Positions 1 through 7,167 of a stretch of 64,000 nt of DNA are shown piece after piece; positions within the stretch are counted from its first letter, which is position 1; each line of letters opens with the position of its first letter. The notes under the pieces are model-generated. The model saw only the letters and a program-made list of their open reading frames with translations, was not told the origin of the DNA and searched no databases. Source of the stretch: Actinomadura rupiterrae (lineage in GTDB: Bacteria; Actinomycetota; Actinomycetes; Streptosporangiales; Streptosporangiaceae); NCBI RefSeq assembly GCF_024172125.1, contig NZ_JAMZEA010000011.1:248001-312000 (forward strand), read 5' to 3'. The position numbers and the translations under genes are program-made.

Positions 1-2
1 TC

Positions 3-917
3 CGCTTCGACCCGGCGTCCCGCGCCGCGCTGCCGGACCTGCTGCCGGCGCTGGAGCCGATCAACCGCGCGATGGTGTGGTGCGCGCTGCTGCTCGGCGT
101 GCAGGACGGCGCCGTCCCGGCCGCCGAGCACCTGGACCTCGTCCGCCGGATGGTCGCGGTCGAGCCCGAGCTGTCCATCCTCGCCGAGGTGCTGGAGCAG
201 GCGCGCGGCGACGTCGCCGACCGGTTCCTGCCGCCCGCCGCCCGTCCGGGCGCGATGGCGGACGTGGCGGACGCGCTGCGGAAACGGCTGTCGGACACCG
301 CGCCGGGCGACGAACGCGCGCTCACCCTGTTCCGCGCGCTGGTCGACTTCAGCGCCGACACGGCCGAGCTGCGCGGCTGGATCGAGGGCGGCGCGGCGCC
401 CGCCGGGCTCGCCGTCGACACCGACCTGGCCTGGCGGATCCGCTACCGGCTCGCCGCGCTCGGCGGCCTGGACGAGGGCGGGATCGCCAAGGCGCTCGCC
501 GACGCGCCCGGCGCTGACGCCGAGCAGGCCGCCGCGCGCTGCCTGGCCGCACTGCCCGACCCCGCCGCCAAGGACCGCGCCTGGACCGCCATCACCACCG
601 ACACCGAGCTGTCCAACTACCGCCTCTGGGCGCTCGCCGAGGGGTTCTGGCAGCCGGAGCAGACCGACCTGACCGCGCCCTACGTCGAGCGCTTCTTCAC
701 CGAGATGCCGCAGGCCGCGCGACTGCGCGGCGACCTGGTGCTGGACCTGCTGCTGCGCTTCTTCTACCCGCGCCTGGCCGCCGACCCCGCGACGCTGGAG
801 CTGGCCGAGCGGACGCTCGCGCGCGACGACCTGTCGCCCACGCTGTCCCGCCGCATCGGCGACTTCACCGACGACCTGCGCCGCGTGGTCAACGCCCGCG
901 CCGCCGCGTCCCGATGA
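3..917 (+). CDS. pepN: M1 family aminopeptidase N, C-terminal part (5' end outside window)
   Basis: The reading frame is open from the first bases of the window to the TGA at 915-917, so about 304 C-terminal residues are visible and the catalytic part (GAMEN, HExxH) lies upstream. The visible part is all alpha-helical in character, with Leu/Ala-rich pairs and the segments LSNYRLWALAEGFWQPEQ, YVERFF and ADPATLELAERTLA. These are typical of the ERAP1_C-like helical domain that closes actinobacterial aminopeptidase N. The enzyme removes N-terminal residues from peptides in the cytoplasm. The stop overlaps the ATG of the following oxidase gene by four bases (ATGA), so the two are translationally coupled. 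Family assignment rests on the C-terminal domain alone. Confidence 0.8.
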   Translation, partial: RFDPASRAALPDLLPALEPINRAMVWCALLLGVQDGAVPAAEHLDLVRRMVAVEPELSILAEVLEQARGDVADRFLPPAARPGAMADVADALRKRLSDTAPGDERALTLFRALVDFSADTAELRGWIEGGAAPAGLAVDTDLAWRIRYRLAALGGLDEGGIAKALADAPGADAEQAAARCLAALPDPAAKDRAWTAITTDTELSNYRLWALAEGFWQPEQTDLTAPYVERFFTEMPQAARLRGDLVLDLLLRFFYPRLAADPATLELAERTLARDDLSPTLSRRIGDFTDDLRRVVNARAAASR

Positions 918-1978
918 GCCGCCCGCGCATCGCGATCGTCGGTGCCGGCATCGCCGGCGCCCTCCTCGCCCTCCGCCTCCGCGAGCAGTGGAACCCCCCG
1001 GACGTCGACCTCTTCACCGCCTGGCCCCCCACCCACCCCGACACAGGAGGGCGAAGCGTCGGGTGGGCGGACGCGTCTCGGGCGTCGGGAGGCATGGTTC
1101 GGGCGTTCGAGACGGATCCCGGGACGGCCAGGCTCGCCGCGGAGAGTCTGGCCGAGCTGCGCGGTAGCCCGGAGCTGCGGGAGCGGGTGCGGTTCCGCGA
1201 GCACGCGGCGGTCTACGTGGCGCAACCCGGGAGCGACCTGGCCGCGTCACTTGCCGTCGTCGACGAGGTGCTGCCCGGCGCGGCAGAGGCGACGGACGCC
1301 GATCGGATCGCGCGCGAGTACGGGTTCCACGGGTTGCCCCGGGGCGCGCCCGGCGTCGTGGAACGGCAGGCCGGCCACCTGTCACCGGACGCGCTGCGCG
1401 CCGCGGCCCTGACGGATTTCGCCGACCTCGGCGGGCTCGTCCGCGCCGGACCGGTCACGCGCGTCGAGGACGGCCCGTCGCTGAAACTCGCCGACGGCAC
1501 CGCGCACGGCTTCGACCTCGTGGTGGTCGCGGCGGGCGCCTGGACCGAGCGGCTGCTGGCGGACAGCGGCCTGCCCGGCGGCGGCTTCCGCACCCGGCAG
1601 ATCCAGTACACGCTGTGCCGGACGGCGCGCGACGCGATCCCGTCCTTCGTGGACGAGCACAGCGGCCTCTACGGCCGTCCGGACGGTCCGGGCCGGCTGC
1701 TGCTGGGCCTCCCGACCGTCCGCTGGGACGTCGATCCGGACGCGGTCGTCCCCGATCGCGCGCTCGCGGCGCGGGTCGTCGCGGACGCCGCGCAGTTCCT
1801 CGCCGCGCCCGTGGAGGCCGAGCGCACCGTCGCCTCGTTCGACTGCTTCCGCGTCCCGCCCGGGCTGGAGCTGCGTCCCGTCGCGGAGGGCGTGGTCACC
1901 TTCACCGGCGGCAGCGGGGGAGCGGCCAAGACCGCACTCGCCGCCAGTCGCGTCGCCGGGGCGGTCCTCGCCCGCTGA
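914..1978 (+). CDS. FAD-dependent oxidoreductase, DAO (glycine/D-amino acid oxidase) family
   Basis: A 354-residue flavoprotein. A Rossmann FAD motif (IAIVGAGIAGALLALRL) starts at residue 6. The middle has a DLVVVAAGAWT segment, and the C-terminus carries the GGSGGAAKTA region that usually contacts the flavin in glycine/sarcosine oxidase-like enzymes. The family oxidises the C-N bond of amino acids or N-substituted glycines to imines with FAD. The start is ATGA-coupled to the aminopeptidase gene and a strong terminator follows. This places it formally outside the biosynthetic cluster beginning at 2184. However, described hydrazinoacetate pathways use a glycine-oxidase-like flavoprotein to cleave the N-N-linked diamino acid, so a functional link is possible. 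Substrate unknown. Confidence 0.8.
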   Translation: MSRPRIAIVGAGIAGALLALRLREQWNPPDVDLFTAWPPTHPDTGGRSVGWADASRASGGMVRAFETDPGTARLAAESLAELRGSPELRERVRFREHAAVYVAQPGSDLAASLAVVDEVLPGAAEATDADRIAREYGFHGLPRGAPGVVERQAGHLSPDALRAAALTDFADLGGLVRAGPVTRVEDGPSLKLADGTAHGFDLVVVAAGAWTERLLADSGLPGGGFRTRQIQYTLCRTARDAIPSFVDEHSGLYGRPDGPGRLLLGLPTVRWDVDPDAVVPDRALAARVVADAAQFLAAPVEAERTVASFDCFRVPPGLELRPVAEGVVTFTGGSGGAAKTALAASRVAGAVLAR

Positions 1979-1990
1979 CCCCGGTAACGG

Positions 1991-2029
1991 AATCCGGCCG
2001 CCCCGTCCAGGGCGGCCGGATTTTTTTTT
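1991..2029 (+). terminator. Rho-independent terminator after the oxidase gene
   Basis: A perfect 13-bp stem (1991-2003 with 2010-2022) encloses a six-base loop, followed by an uninterrupted run of nine T (2021-2029). It starts 12 bp after the oxidase stop and is by far the most canonical intrinsic terminator in the window. It separates the pepN-oxidase unit from the cluster that begins at 2184. Confidence 0.95.
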
Positions 2030-2100
2030 CGCCTTTTATCGGGCACCCCGTTCAACTGCGCCGCGGCATCGATCGAACACCGCTGTTCACCTTCTCAATT

Positions 2101-2114
2101 GCCTTTTCAAAGGC
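2101..2114. promoter_or_regulatory. Palindrome in the leader of the biosynthetic cluster
   Basis: GCCTTT and AAAGGC face each other across two bases, within a stretch (about 2030-2165) visibly poorer in GC than its surroundings. It lies about 70 bp upstream of the KAS III-like start and is the only clear symmetric element in the 205-bp gap after the terminator. It may be a regulator site or part of the promoter region. No convincing -35/-10 pair was identified. Confidence 0.35.
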
Positions 2115-2183
2115 TCCGGGCGATGCTTTTCCAGGCCGCGATGAAGAGGCCGATTTGTTATGACCCGCAGAGAGGCAATGGCG

Positions 2184-3212
2184 ATGACGCGACCGCCCGT
2201 AGAATTCGGGATCACCGGATTCGGATACGCCTTCGGGCAGGACCAGGACGTCGAGGCCGCGGCCCCGTCCTACGTGCCCGACCCCGAACGCATCCTGCGG
2301 TGGGGCTACCACTCCTTCCACCGCGCCCCGGACGGGGTGACCGCCGTGGACCTGGCCGCCGATGCCGCCCGCGACGCCCTGGAACGCGACGGCCTGGCCA
2401 TCGGCGACGTGGACCTGCTGGTCCTCGCGCACTCCGAACTGCCCGACTACCCGCACTGGGACTCCTCCACCGCGCTGGCCCGCGCGCTCGGCTCCGACCA
2501 CACCGAGACGCTGCTGCTGAACGAGGGCTGCGCGTCCGGCGTGACCGGGCTCGGCATCGTCGCCGGCCTGCTCGCGATCCGGCCCGAGCTGTCGACCGTG
2601 CTGTTCGTCGCGGTGAACCGGGTCAGCGAGTTCCACCGCAACCGGATGACCGTCAACAACGCCGTGCACAGCGACGGCGCGGTGGCCGCCGTGCTGCGCC
2701 GCGGCCACGGGCGCAACCGGTGGCTGGCCACCGAGCAGATCATCGACGCCGACCTGACCGACTGGTTCCGCACCGACTACGGCGGCGCGGTCGCCCCGCT
2801 CCCGCCCGAGGGCTGGACGGGGAGGACCGCGCCCGCCGGGCACGAGCGCGTGCAGGCGCACTTCGCCAAGGACCCGTCCAAGCTGCGCGCCTTCGCCCAG
2901 GCCGCCGTGGACCGCTCTATCGAGGTCGTGGACGCCGCGTGCCGCCGCGCCGGGGTCACCCGCGACGAGGTGACCCACTACGTCTACATCAACGACCCGG
3001 ACGGCATCACCGACCTCGCGCCGCTGCTGGACGTCCCGCTGGAGCGCACCAACCTGGACGCCGCCCGCGCGCACGGCCACATGGGCGCCGCCGACCAGCT
3101 GACCGCGCTCGGCGAGTTCACCGCCAAGGGCTCGGTCCGGCCGGGCGACCTGGTCGCGCTGGGCGGGATCTCCATCGGCATGCGCTGGTACTGCTCGCTG
3201 GTCCGGGCCTGA
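2184..3212 (+). CDS. 3-oxoacyl-ACP synthase III-like protein with altered catalytic triad
   Basis: A thiolase-fold protein of 342 residues from ATG 2184. That start has GAGAGG eight bases upstream; two in-frame ATGs at 2160 and 2178 have weaker ribosome sites. The nucleophile cysteine sits in NEGCASGVTGL. At the place of the FabH histidine motif (PHQAN) the protein reads YINDPDG, and at the FabH asparagine motif (HGNTSAAS) it reads HGHMGAAD. By hand alignment His becomes Ile and Asn becomes His. KAS III-like proteins with changed triads include acyltransferases that move an acyl group to a hydroxyl or amine rather than condensing with malonyl-ACP. It is the first gene of the cluster, followed after 15 bp by the glyceryl-ACP synthase gene, so a glyceryl or related acyl-ACP is its likely substrate. 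Confidence 0.85.
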   Translation: MTRPPVEFGITGFGYAFGQDQDVEAAAPSYVPDPERILRWGYHSFHRAPDGVTAVDLAADAARDALERDGLAIGDVDLLVLAHSELPDYPHWDSSTALARALGSDHTETLLLNEGCASGVTGLGIVAGLLAIRPELSTVLFVAVNRVSEFHRNRMTVNNAVHSDGAVAAVLRRGHGRNRWLATEQIIDADLTDWFRTDYGGAVAPLPPEGWTGRTAPAGHERVQAHFAKDPSKLRAFAQAAVDRSIEVVDAACRRAGVTRDEVTHYVYINDPDGITDLAPLLDVPLERTNLDAARAHGHMGAADQLTALGEFTAKGSVRPGDLVALGGISIGMRWYCSLVRA

Positions 3213-3227
3213 GCGGGGGATGACGAG

Positions 3228-5141
3228 ATGACCGAGACCCCGACCACCGCCCCGACCACGACTCCGACGCCGTCCGCGACCCCGACCACGGCCGCGCCGC
3301 TCGACGAGCTGCGCAAGGGCATCCGCGCCGGCGCCGCGCCCGGCCCGGCCCTGCGCCGCGCCCTGCTCGAACTGGACGACCCGTCCGCCGCCCGCACCGC
3401 AGGCCGCCTCCTTTCCAGAATGGACGCGGCGGACGCCGGGCTGCGCGACGTCCGGGTGACCGTCCATGCGACCTGCACGATCGGCTCGCTGGAGCACCTG
3501 CTGCGCACCCAGCTCGTCGGCGCGGGCCTCCGACCGGAGATCACCAAGGGCGAGTACGGCTCGTTCGAGATCACCCTGGCCACCGGGGCCGCCGGCGGCG
3601 CGACCGACCCCGACCTGCTGGTCCTGCTGGTCGACGCCGGGTTCCTGCTGCCGCGCGACTGGAGCCCCGCCGACCCGCTCGCCCTGGAGGAGCACGTCGA
3701 GCACCGGCTGCGCGAGCTGCGCGGCCTGGCCACCGGCGTCGCCGACCGGACGGCCGCCACGCTCGTCCTGCACACCGTCCCGCTGCCCGCCGAGGTCCGC
3801 GACACCTTCGTCAGCCTGGACGGCCGCGCCCGGTTCGCCGCGCTCTGGCACCGGATCAACGCCGAGCTGCTGAAGCTGGCGGCCGACCGTCCGCAGATCG
3901 CCGTCCTGGACCTGGCCGGGGCGCTCGCCGACAGCCCGTTCGCGGCCCGCGACGCCCGCCTGCACCGCTACGGCGACCTGCCCTACACCGACGGCGCGCT
4001 GCTGCTGCTCGCCCGCGAGATCCGCCGCGTCGCCCAGGCACGCGCGGGCCTGTCCCGCAAGGTCCTCGCCCTCGACCTGGACAACACGCTGTGGGGCGGC
4101 GTCCTCGGCGAGGTCGGCGCGGGCGGCGTGCAGCTCGGCGGCCTGTACCCCGGCAACGCCTACCTCGACCTGCAGCGCACCGCGCGGCGGCTCCGCGACC
4201 AGGGCGTCGTCCTGGTCCTGGCCAGCAAGAACGACGCCGGGCCGGTGGAGGAGGCGCTCGCCGGGCACCCCGAGATGGCGCTGCGCGCCGACGCGTTCTC
4301 GGTGCGGGCCGTGAACTGGGGCGCCAAGTCGGAGAACCTGGTCCGCGCCGCCGAGACGCTCGGCCTGTCGGTCGGCTCGTTCGTCTTCATGGACGACTCG
4401 GACTTCGAACGCGCTCAGGTCGGCGACGCGCTGCCCGAGGTCGCGGTCGTGTCGGCCGCGGGTGACCCGGCCGGGCTGCCCGGCGCGCTGCTGCGGCACG
4501 GCTGGTTCGACGTCCCGGCGCTCACCGACACCGACCGCAAGCGGCCCGAGCTGTACCGCAAGCGCGCCGAGCGGCAGGACTTCTCCGCCGGGTTCCAGAC
4601 CTCCGACGAGTTCCTGCACGCGCTCGGCATCCAGGTGGACGTCGCGCCCGCGACCGCGTTCACCGTCGGCCGGATCGCGCAGCTCGCCGCCCGCACCAAC
4701 CAGTTCAACCTGACCGGCGAGCGGTTCGACGAGGCCGCCACCGCCCGGATGGCCGAGTCGGCCGGGCACGTCGTCGCCTCGATCGCGGTCGCCGACCGGT
4801 TCGGCGACGAGGGTGTCATCGGCGCGTTCTGGGTCGAGTGCGGCCCGGACGCCTGGCGCGTGCTGAACCTGGTCATGAGCTGCCGCGTCCTCGGCCGCGG
4901 CGTCGAGCAGGCCGCCCTCGGCTGGCTCGCCGCGCGGGCCCGGGACGCCGGCGCCGCCCGCCTCGAAGGCCGCTACGTCCGCTCGGACCGCAACGGCGTC
5001 GCCGCCGACATGTGGACCCGCGCGGGCTTCACCCCCGCCCCCGGCGCGGACGTGGAGTCCGGACCCTTCGTCCTGGACCTCGCCAGCGCCCCCGAACTCA
5101 CCCCCGCATGGATCTCGACGCGCGAAGGGAGCGCCGCCTGA
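3228..5141 (+). CDS. FkbH-like glyceryl-ACP synthase (HAD superfamily IIIC)
   Basis: 637 residues. After an N-terminal Thr/Pro-rich tail (residues 2-25) comes an FkbH N-terminal region, then the HAD core. This has DLDNTLWGG near residue 282, the Lys-containing LASKND near 331 and FMDDSDFERAQV near 387. A GNAT-like C-terminal domain (about 480-610) includes TNQFNLTGERF and FGDEGVIGAF. FkbH proteins take D-glycerate from 1,3-bisphosphoglycerate, dephosphorylate it and load it on an acyl carrier protein. The ACP gene starts one base after this stop. Without the dehydrogenases and methyltransferase of methoxymalonyl-ACP pathways, the glyceryl-ACP is probably used as such, or in a tetronate-like step with the KAS III-like protein. 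Confidence 0.93.
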   Translation: MTETPTTAPTTTPTPSATPTTAAPLDELRKGIRAGAAPGPALRRALLELDDPSAARTAGRLLSRMDAADAGLRDVRVTVHATCTIGSLEHLLRTQLVGAGLRPEITKGEYGSFEITLATGAAGGATDPDLLVLLVDAGFLLPRDWSPADPLALEEHVEHRLRELRGLATGVADRTAATLVLHTVPLPAEVRDTFVSLDGRARFAALWHRINAELLKLAADRPQIAVLDLAGALADSPFAARDARLHRYGDLPYTDGALLLLAREIRRVAQARAGLSRKVLALDLDNTLWGGVLGEVGAGGVQLGGLYPGNAYLDLQRTARRLRDQGVVLVLASKNDAGPVEEALAGHPEMALRADAFSVRAVNWGAKSENLVRAAETLGLSVGSFVFMDDSDFERAQVGDALPEVAVVSAAGDPAGLPGALLRHGWFDVPALTDTDRKRPELYRKRAERQDFSAGFQTSDEFLHALGIQVDVAPATAFTVGRIAQLAARTNQFNLTGERFDEAATARMAESAGHVVASIAVADRFGDEGVIGAFWVECGPDAWRVLNLVMSCRVLGRGVEQAALGWLAARARDAGAARLEGRYVRSDRNGVAADMWTRAGFTPAPGADVESGPFVLDLASAPELTPAWISTREGSAA

Positions 5142-5399
5142 ATGGACGCCGCCGACACCGTGGAAACGGTCATCGAAATCATCGAGGAAGTGCTCGGAGA
5201 AATGCCGGGAGAACTGTCGCCGGACGATGTGCTCGCCGCCCGTAAATGGGACAGCATCGCCTCGCTCGAAGCGCTCGCGCAATTGGAGGGGCGGTTCGGC
5301 GTGAACCTCGATCTGCGCCGCTTCCACGCCGCGCGCACCGCCGCCGAGATGGCGGACCTGGTGGCCGAGGGCCTCGCCGTCCGGACCGGCGGCGCGTGA
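5142..5399 (+). CDS. Acyl carrier protein
   Basis: An 85-residue acidic four-helix protein with the phosphopantetheine attachment motif KWDSIASLEAL; the serine is near residue 38. It abuts the FkbH-like gene (stop TGA 5139-5141, start ATG 5142), so the two are co-translated. It is the expected carrier for the glyceryl group. Length and motif are typical of free-standing type II ACPs. A discrete ACP next to FkbH and KAS III-like genes is also the arrangement of tetronate and related C3-unit pathways. Confidence 0.93.
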   Translation: MDAADTVETVIEIIEEVLGEMPGELSPDDVLAARKWDSIASLEALAQLEGRFGVNLDLRRFHAARTAAEMADLVAEGLAVRTGGA

Positions 5400-5467
5400 G
5401 CCGCCCGGCCCCCGCCCCCCTCGCCCGGCCCGCCGCCACCCGCCCCACCGCTCTCAAGGAGGACCCC

Positions 5468-6784
5468 ATGGAACGACAGGAAGTCGAACTGCTCGCCATC
5501 GGCGCCGGCCCCGCCAACCTCGCGCTGGCCGTGGCGCTGGAGGAGCTGGCGGCGCCCGGCCTGGCCGACTCGGCCCTGATCATCGAGCGGCACGACGACA
5601 TCGTCTGGCAGCGCGGGATGCTGCTGCCCTGGACCCAGAGCCAGGTGTCCTTCCTCAAGGACCTGGTCACCCTCCGCAACCCGCGCAGCGAGTTCTCCTT
5701 CGTCAACTACCTGCACTCGATCGGCCGGCTGGACGAGTTCGTCAACCTCGGCAGCTTCACCCCCTACCGGCTGGAGATCTCCGACTACCTGCGCTGGGTC
5801 GGGGAGTCGCTGCGCCGGGTGCGGATCGAGTTCGGCCGCCGCTGCGTGTCGGTCGAGCCCGTCCCCGAGCAGGACGGCGGCGTGCACCGCTGGCTGGTGC
5901 GCACCGCCGACGGCGGCGAGATCCTCTGCCGCGACCTGGTGATCGGCGCGGGCCGCGACCCGCACGTCCCGGACGAGGTCGCCGCGCTGCCCCGCGACCG
6001 GGTGGTGCACAGCACCGAGTTCAGCGCCCGGATGGCCGGGCTGGACCCCGACGGCGAGCACCGGATCGTGGTGGTCGGCGGGGCGCAGAGCGCGGCCGAG
6101 ATGTACTGGGCGTCCTACCGGAACCTGCCGAACGCCCAGGTCACGATGGTGATGCGGTCGATCGGCCTGAACGCCTACGAGTCGAGCAAGTTCACCAACG
6201 AGCTGTTCTACTCCTCGTTCGTGGACGAGTTCCACGGCGCGCTGCCCGAGGCGCGCGAGCAGCTGCTGCGCGAGATGCACCGCACGAACTACGCCGGGCT
6301 CGCCCCGGCGATGCTCGACACGCTCTACCGCGAGATGTACCAGGAGCGGCTCACCGGCGGCGACCGGCTGCACATGATCACCATGACCGAGATCGCCGGC
6401 GCCCGGATGGAGGGCGGCGAGGTCGTGCTGACGCTGCTGGACCGCAAGCAGCGCCGCACCCGCGAGCTGCGCTGCGACATGGTGCTGCTCGGCACCGGCT
6501 TCGACCGGGCCATGCCGCGGCTGGCGCGGGACGTGGCCGCCGCGGCGGGTGTCGGCGGCGCGACCGTCGACCGCAACTACCGGATGAACCTGCCGCCGGA
6601 CTACACCGCGGGCTGCTACCTGCAGGGCGTCAACGAGGCCACGCACGGCATCGCCGACTCGCTGCTCAGCGTGCTCGCCGTCCGCTCCCAGGAGATCGTC
6701 GCGGACCTGCTCGCGCACCGCGGCGCCGCCGAGTCCGTCCAGGCCGCCGCCGACGCGGCGGCGCTGCTGGTCAACGCCAAGTGA
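5468..6784 (+). CDS. L-lysine/L-ornithine N-monooxygenase (flavin-dependent N-hydroxylase)
   Basis: 438 residues from ATG 5468, which follows AGGAGG with good spacing; the longer open frame back to 5246 overlaps the ACP gene and is not used. Features are the FAD motif GAGPAN near residue 12, DLVTLRNPRSEFSFVNYL typical of IucD/SidA/PvdA enzymes, the NADPH motif VVGGAQSAAE near 200 and the C-terminal LLGTGFD motif near 340. These enzymes hydroxylate the terminal amine of lysine or ornithine using NADPH and O2. The next genes (cupin, MetRS-like) are those that turn such an N-hydroxy amino acid into a hydrazine in described pathways. Lysine versus ornithine cannot be decided by eye; the arginine-degrading homologue at 10178 favours ornithine weakly. 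Confidence 0.9.
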   Translation: MERQEVELLAIGAGPANLALAVALEELAAPGLADSALIIERHDDIVWQRGMLLPWTQSQVSFLKDLVTLRNPRSEFSFVNYLHSIGRLDEFVNLGSFTPYRLEISDYLRWVGESLRRVRIEFGRRCVSVEPVPEQDGGVHRWLVRTADGGEILCRDLVIGAGRDPHVPDEVAALPRDRVVHSTEFSARMAGLDPDGEHRIVVVGGAQSAAEMYWASYRNLPNAQVTMVMRSIGLNAYESSKFTNELFYSSFVDEFHGALPEAREQLLREMHRTNYAGLAPAMLDTLYREMYQERLTGGDRLHMITMTEIAGARMEGGEVVLTLLDRKQRRTRELRCDMVLLGTGFDRAMPRLARDVAAAAGVGGATVDRNYRMNLPPDYTAGCYLQGVNEATHGIADSLLSVLAVRSQEIVADLLAHRGAAESVQAAADAAALLVNAK

Positions 6785-6798
6785 AGGGGAGGAACCCC

Positions 6799-7167
6799 AT
6801 GGACATCCGCAGGCTCGACCCCGCGCAGCTCCGCCCCGACAACGGCCTGGACGCCAAGCGGCTGCTGCCCTGGCCCGCGCTGAACGCGCCCTTCGAGGGC
6901 TCCTGGTGCGTGGTGCCGCCCGGCGCGTCGTCCGGCGCGCACGACCACCACGAGTACGAGATCTGGGTCGCGATGACCGGCGAGGCCGAGCTGCGCAGCG
7001 AGGGCCGCACCGAGCCGTTCCGCGCCGGGGACGTCGTGCACTTCACCCCCGGCACCCGCCACCAGGTCGTCAACGAGGGCGCCGAGCCGTTCGCGATGTA
7101 CGCGGTCTGGTGGGACCTGGAGATGACCGAGCGCTTCGCCGCCCGCCACCACGAGGACGCGTCATGA
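6799..7167 (+). CDS. Stand-alone cupin, putative N-N bond-forming subunit
   Basis: A 122-residue single-domain cupin. Motif 1 reads GAHDHHEYEIWVAMTG and motif 2 reads GDVVHFTPGTRHQVVN, so the metal-binding His, His, Glu and His are all present. ATG 6799 is preceded by GGGGAGG and lies 14 bp after the monooxygenase. The stop overlaps the MetRS-like start (ATGA). In characterised hydrazine synthetases a zinc-binding cupin domain fused to a MetRS-like domain rearranges an aminoacyl ester of an N-hydroxy amino acid into an N-N bond. Here the two domains appear as two adjacent genes. The role is inferred from that gene order; cupins alone are too diverse to assign. Confidence 0.8.
   Translation: MDIRRLDPAQLRPDNGLDAKRLLPWPALNAPFEGSWCVVPPGASSGAHDHHEYEIWVAMTGEAELRSEGRTEPFRAGDVVHFTPGTRHQVVNEGAEPFAMYAVWWDLEMTERFAARHHEDAS

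Noticed and set aside
2052-5327. Minus-strand open frame of 1091 codons opposite the KAS III-like and FkbH-like genes
   Set aside because: It is the antisense shadow of GC-biased codons, with low-complexity composition (Gly, Ala, Arg, Val, Gln). The plus strand holds recognised proteins with ribosome sites.
5468-6784. N-monooxygenase as part of a hydroxamate siderophore or piperazate pathway
   Set aside because: No NRPS, IucA/IucC-type synthetase, acyltransferase or KtzT-like enzyme is present; the cupin/MetRS neighbours fit hydrazine formation better.
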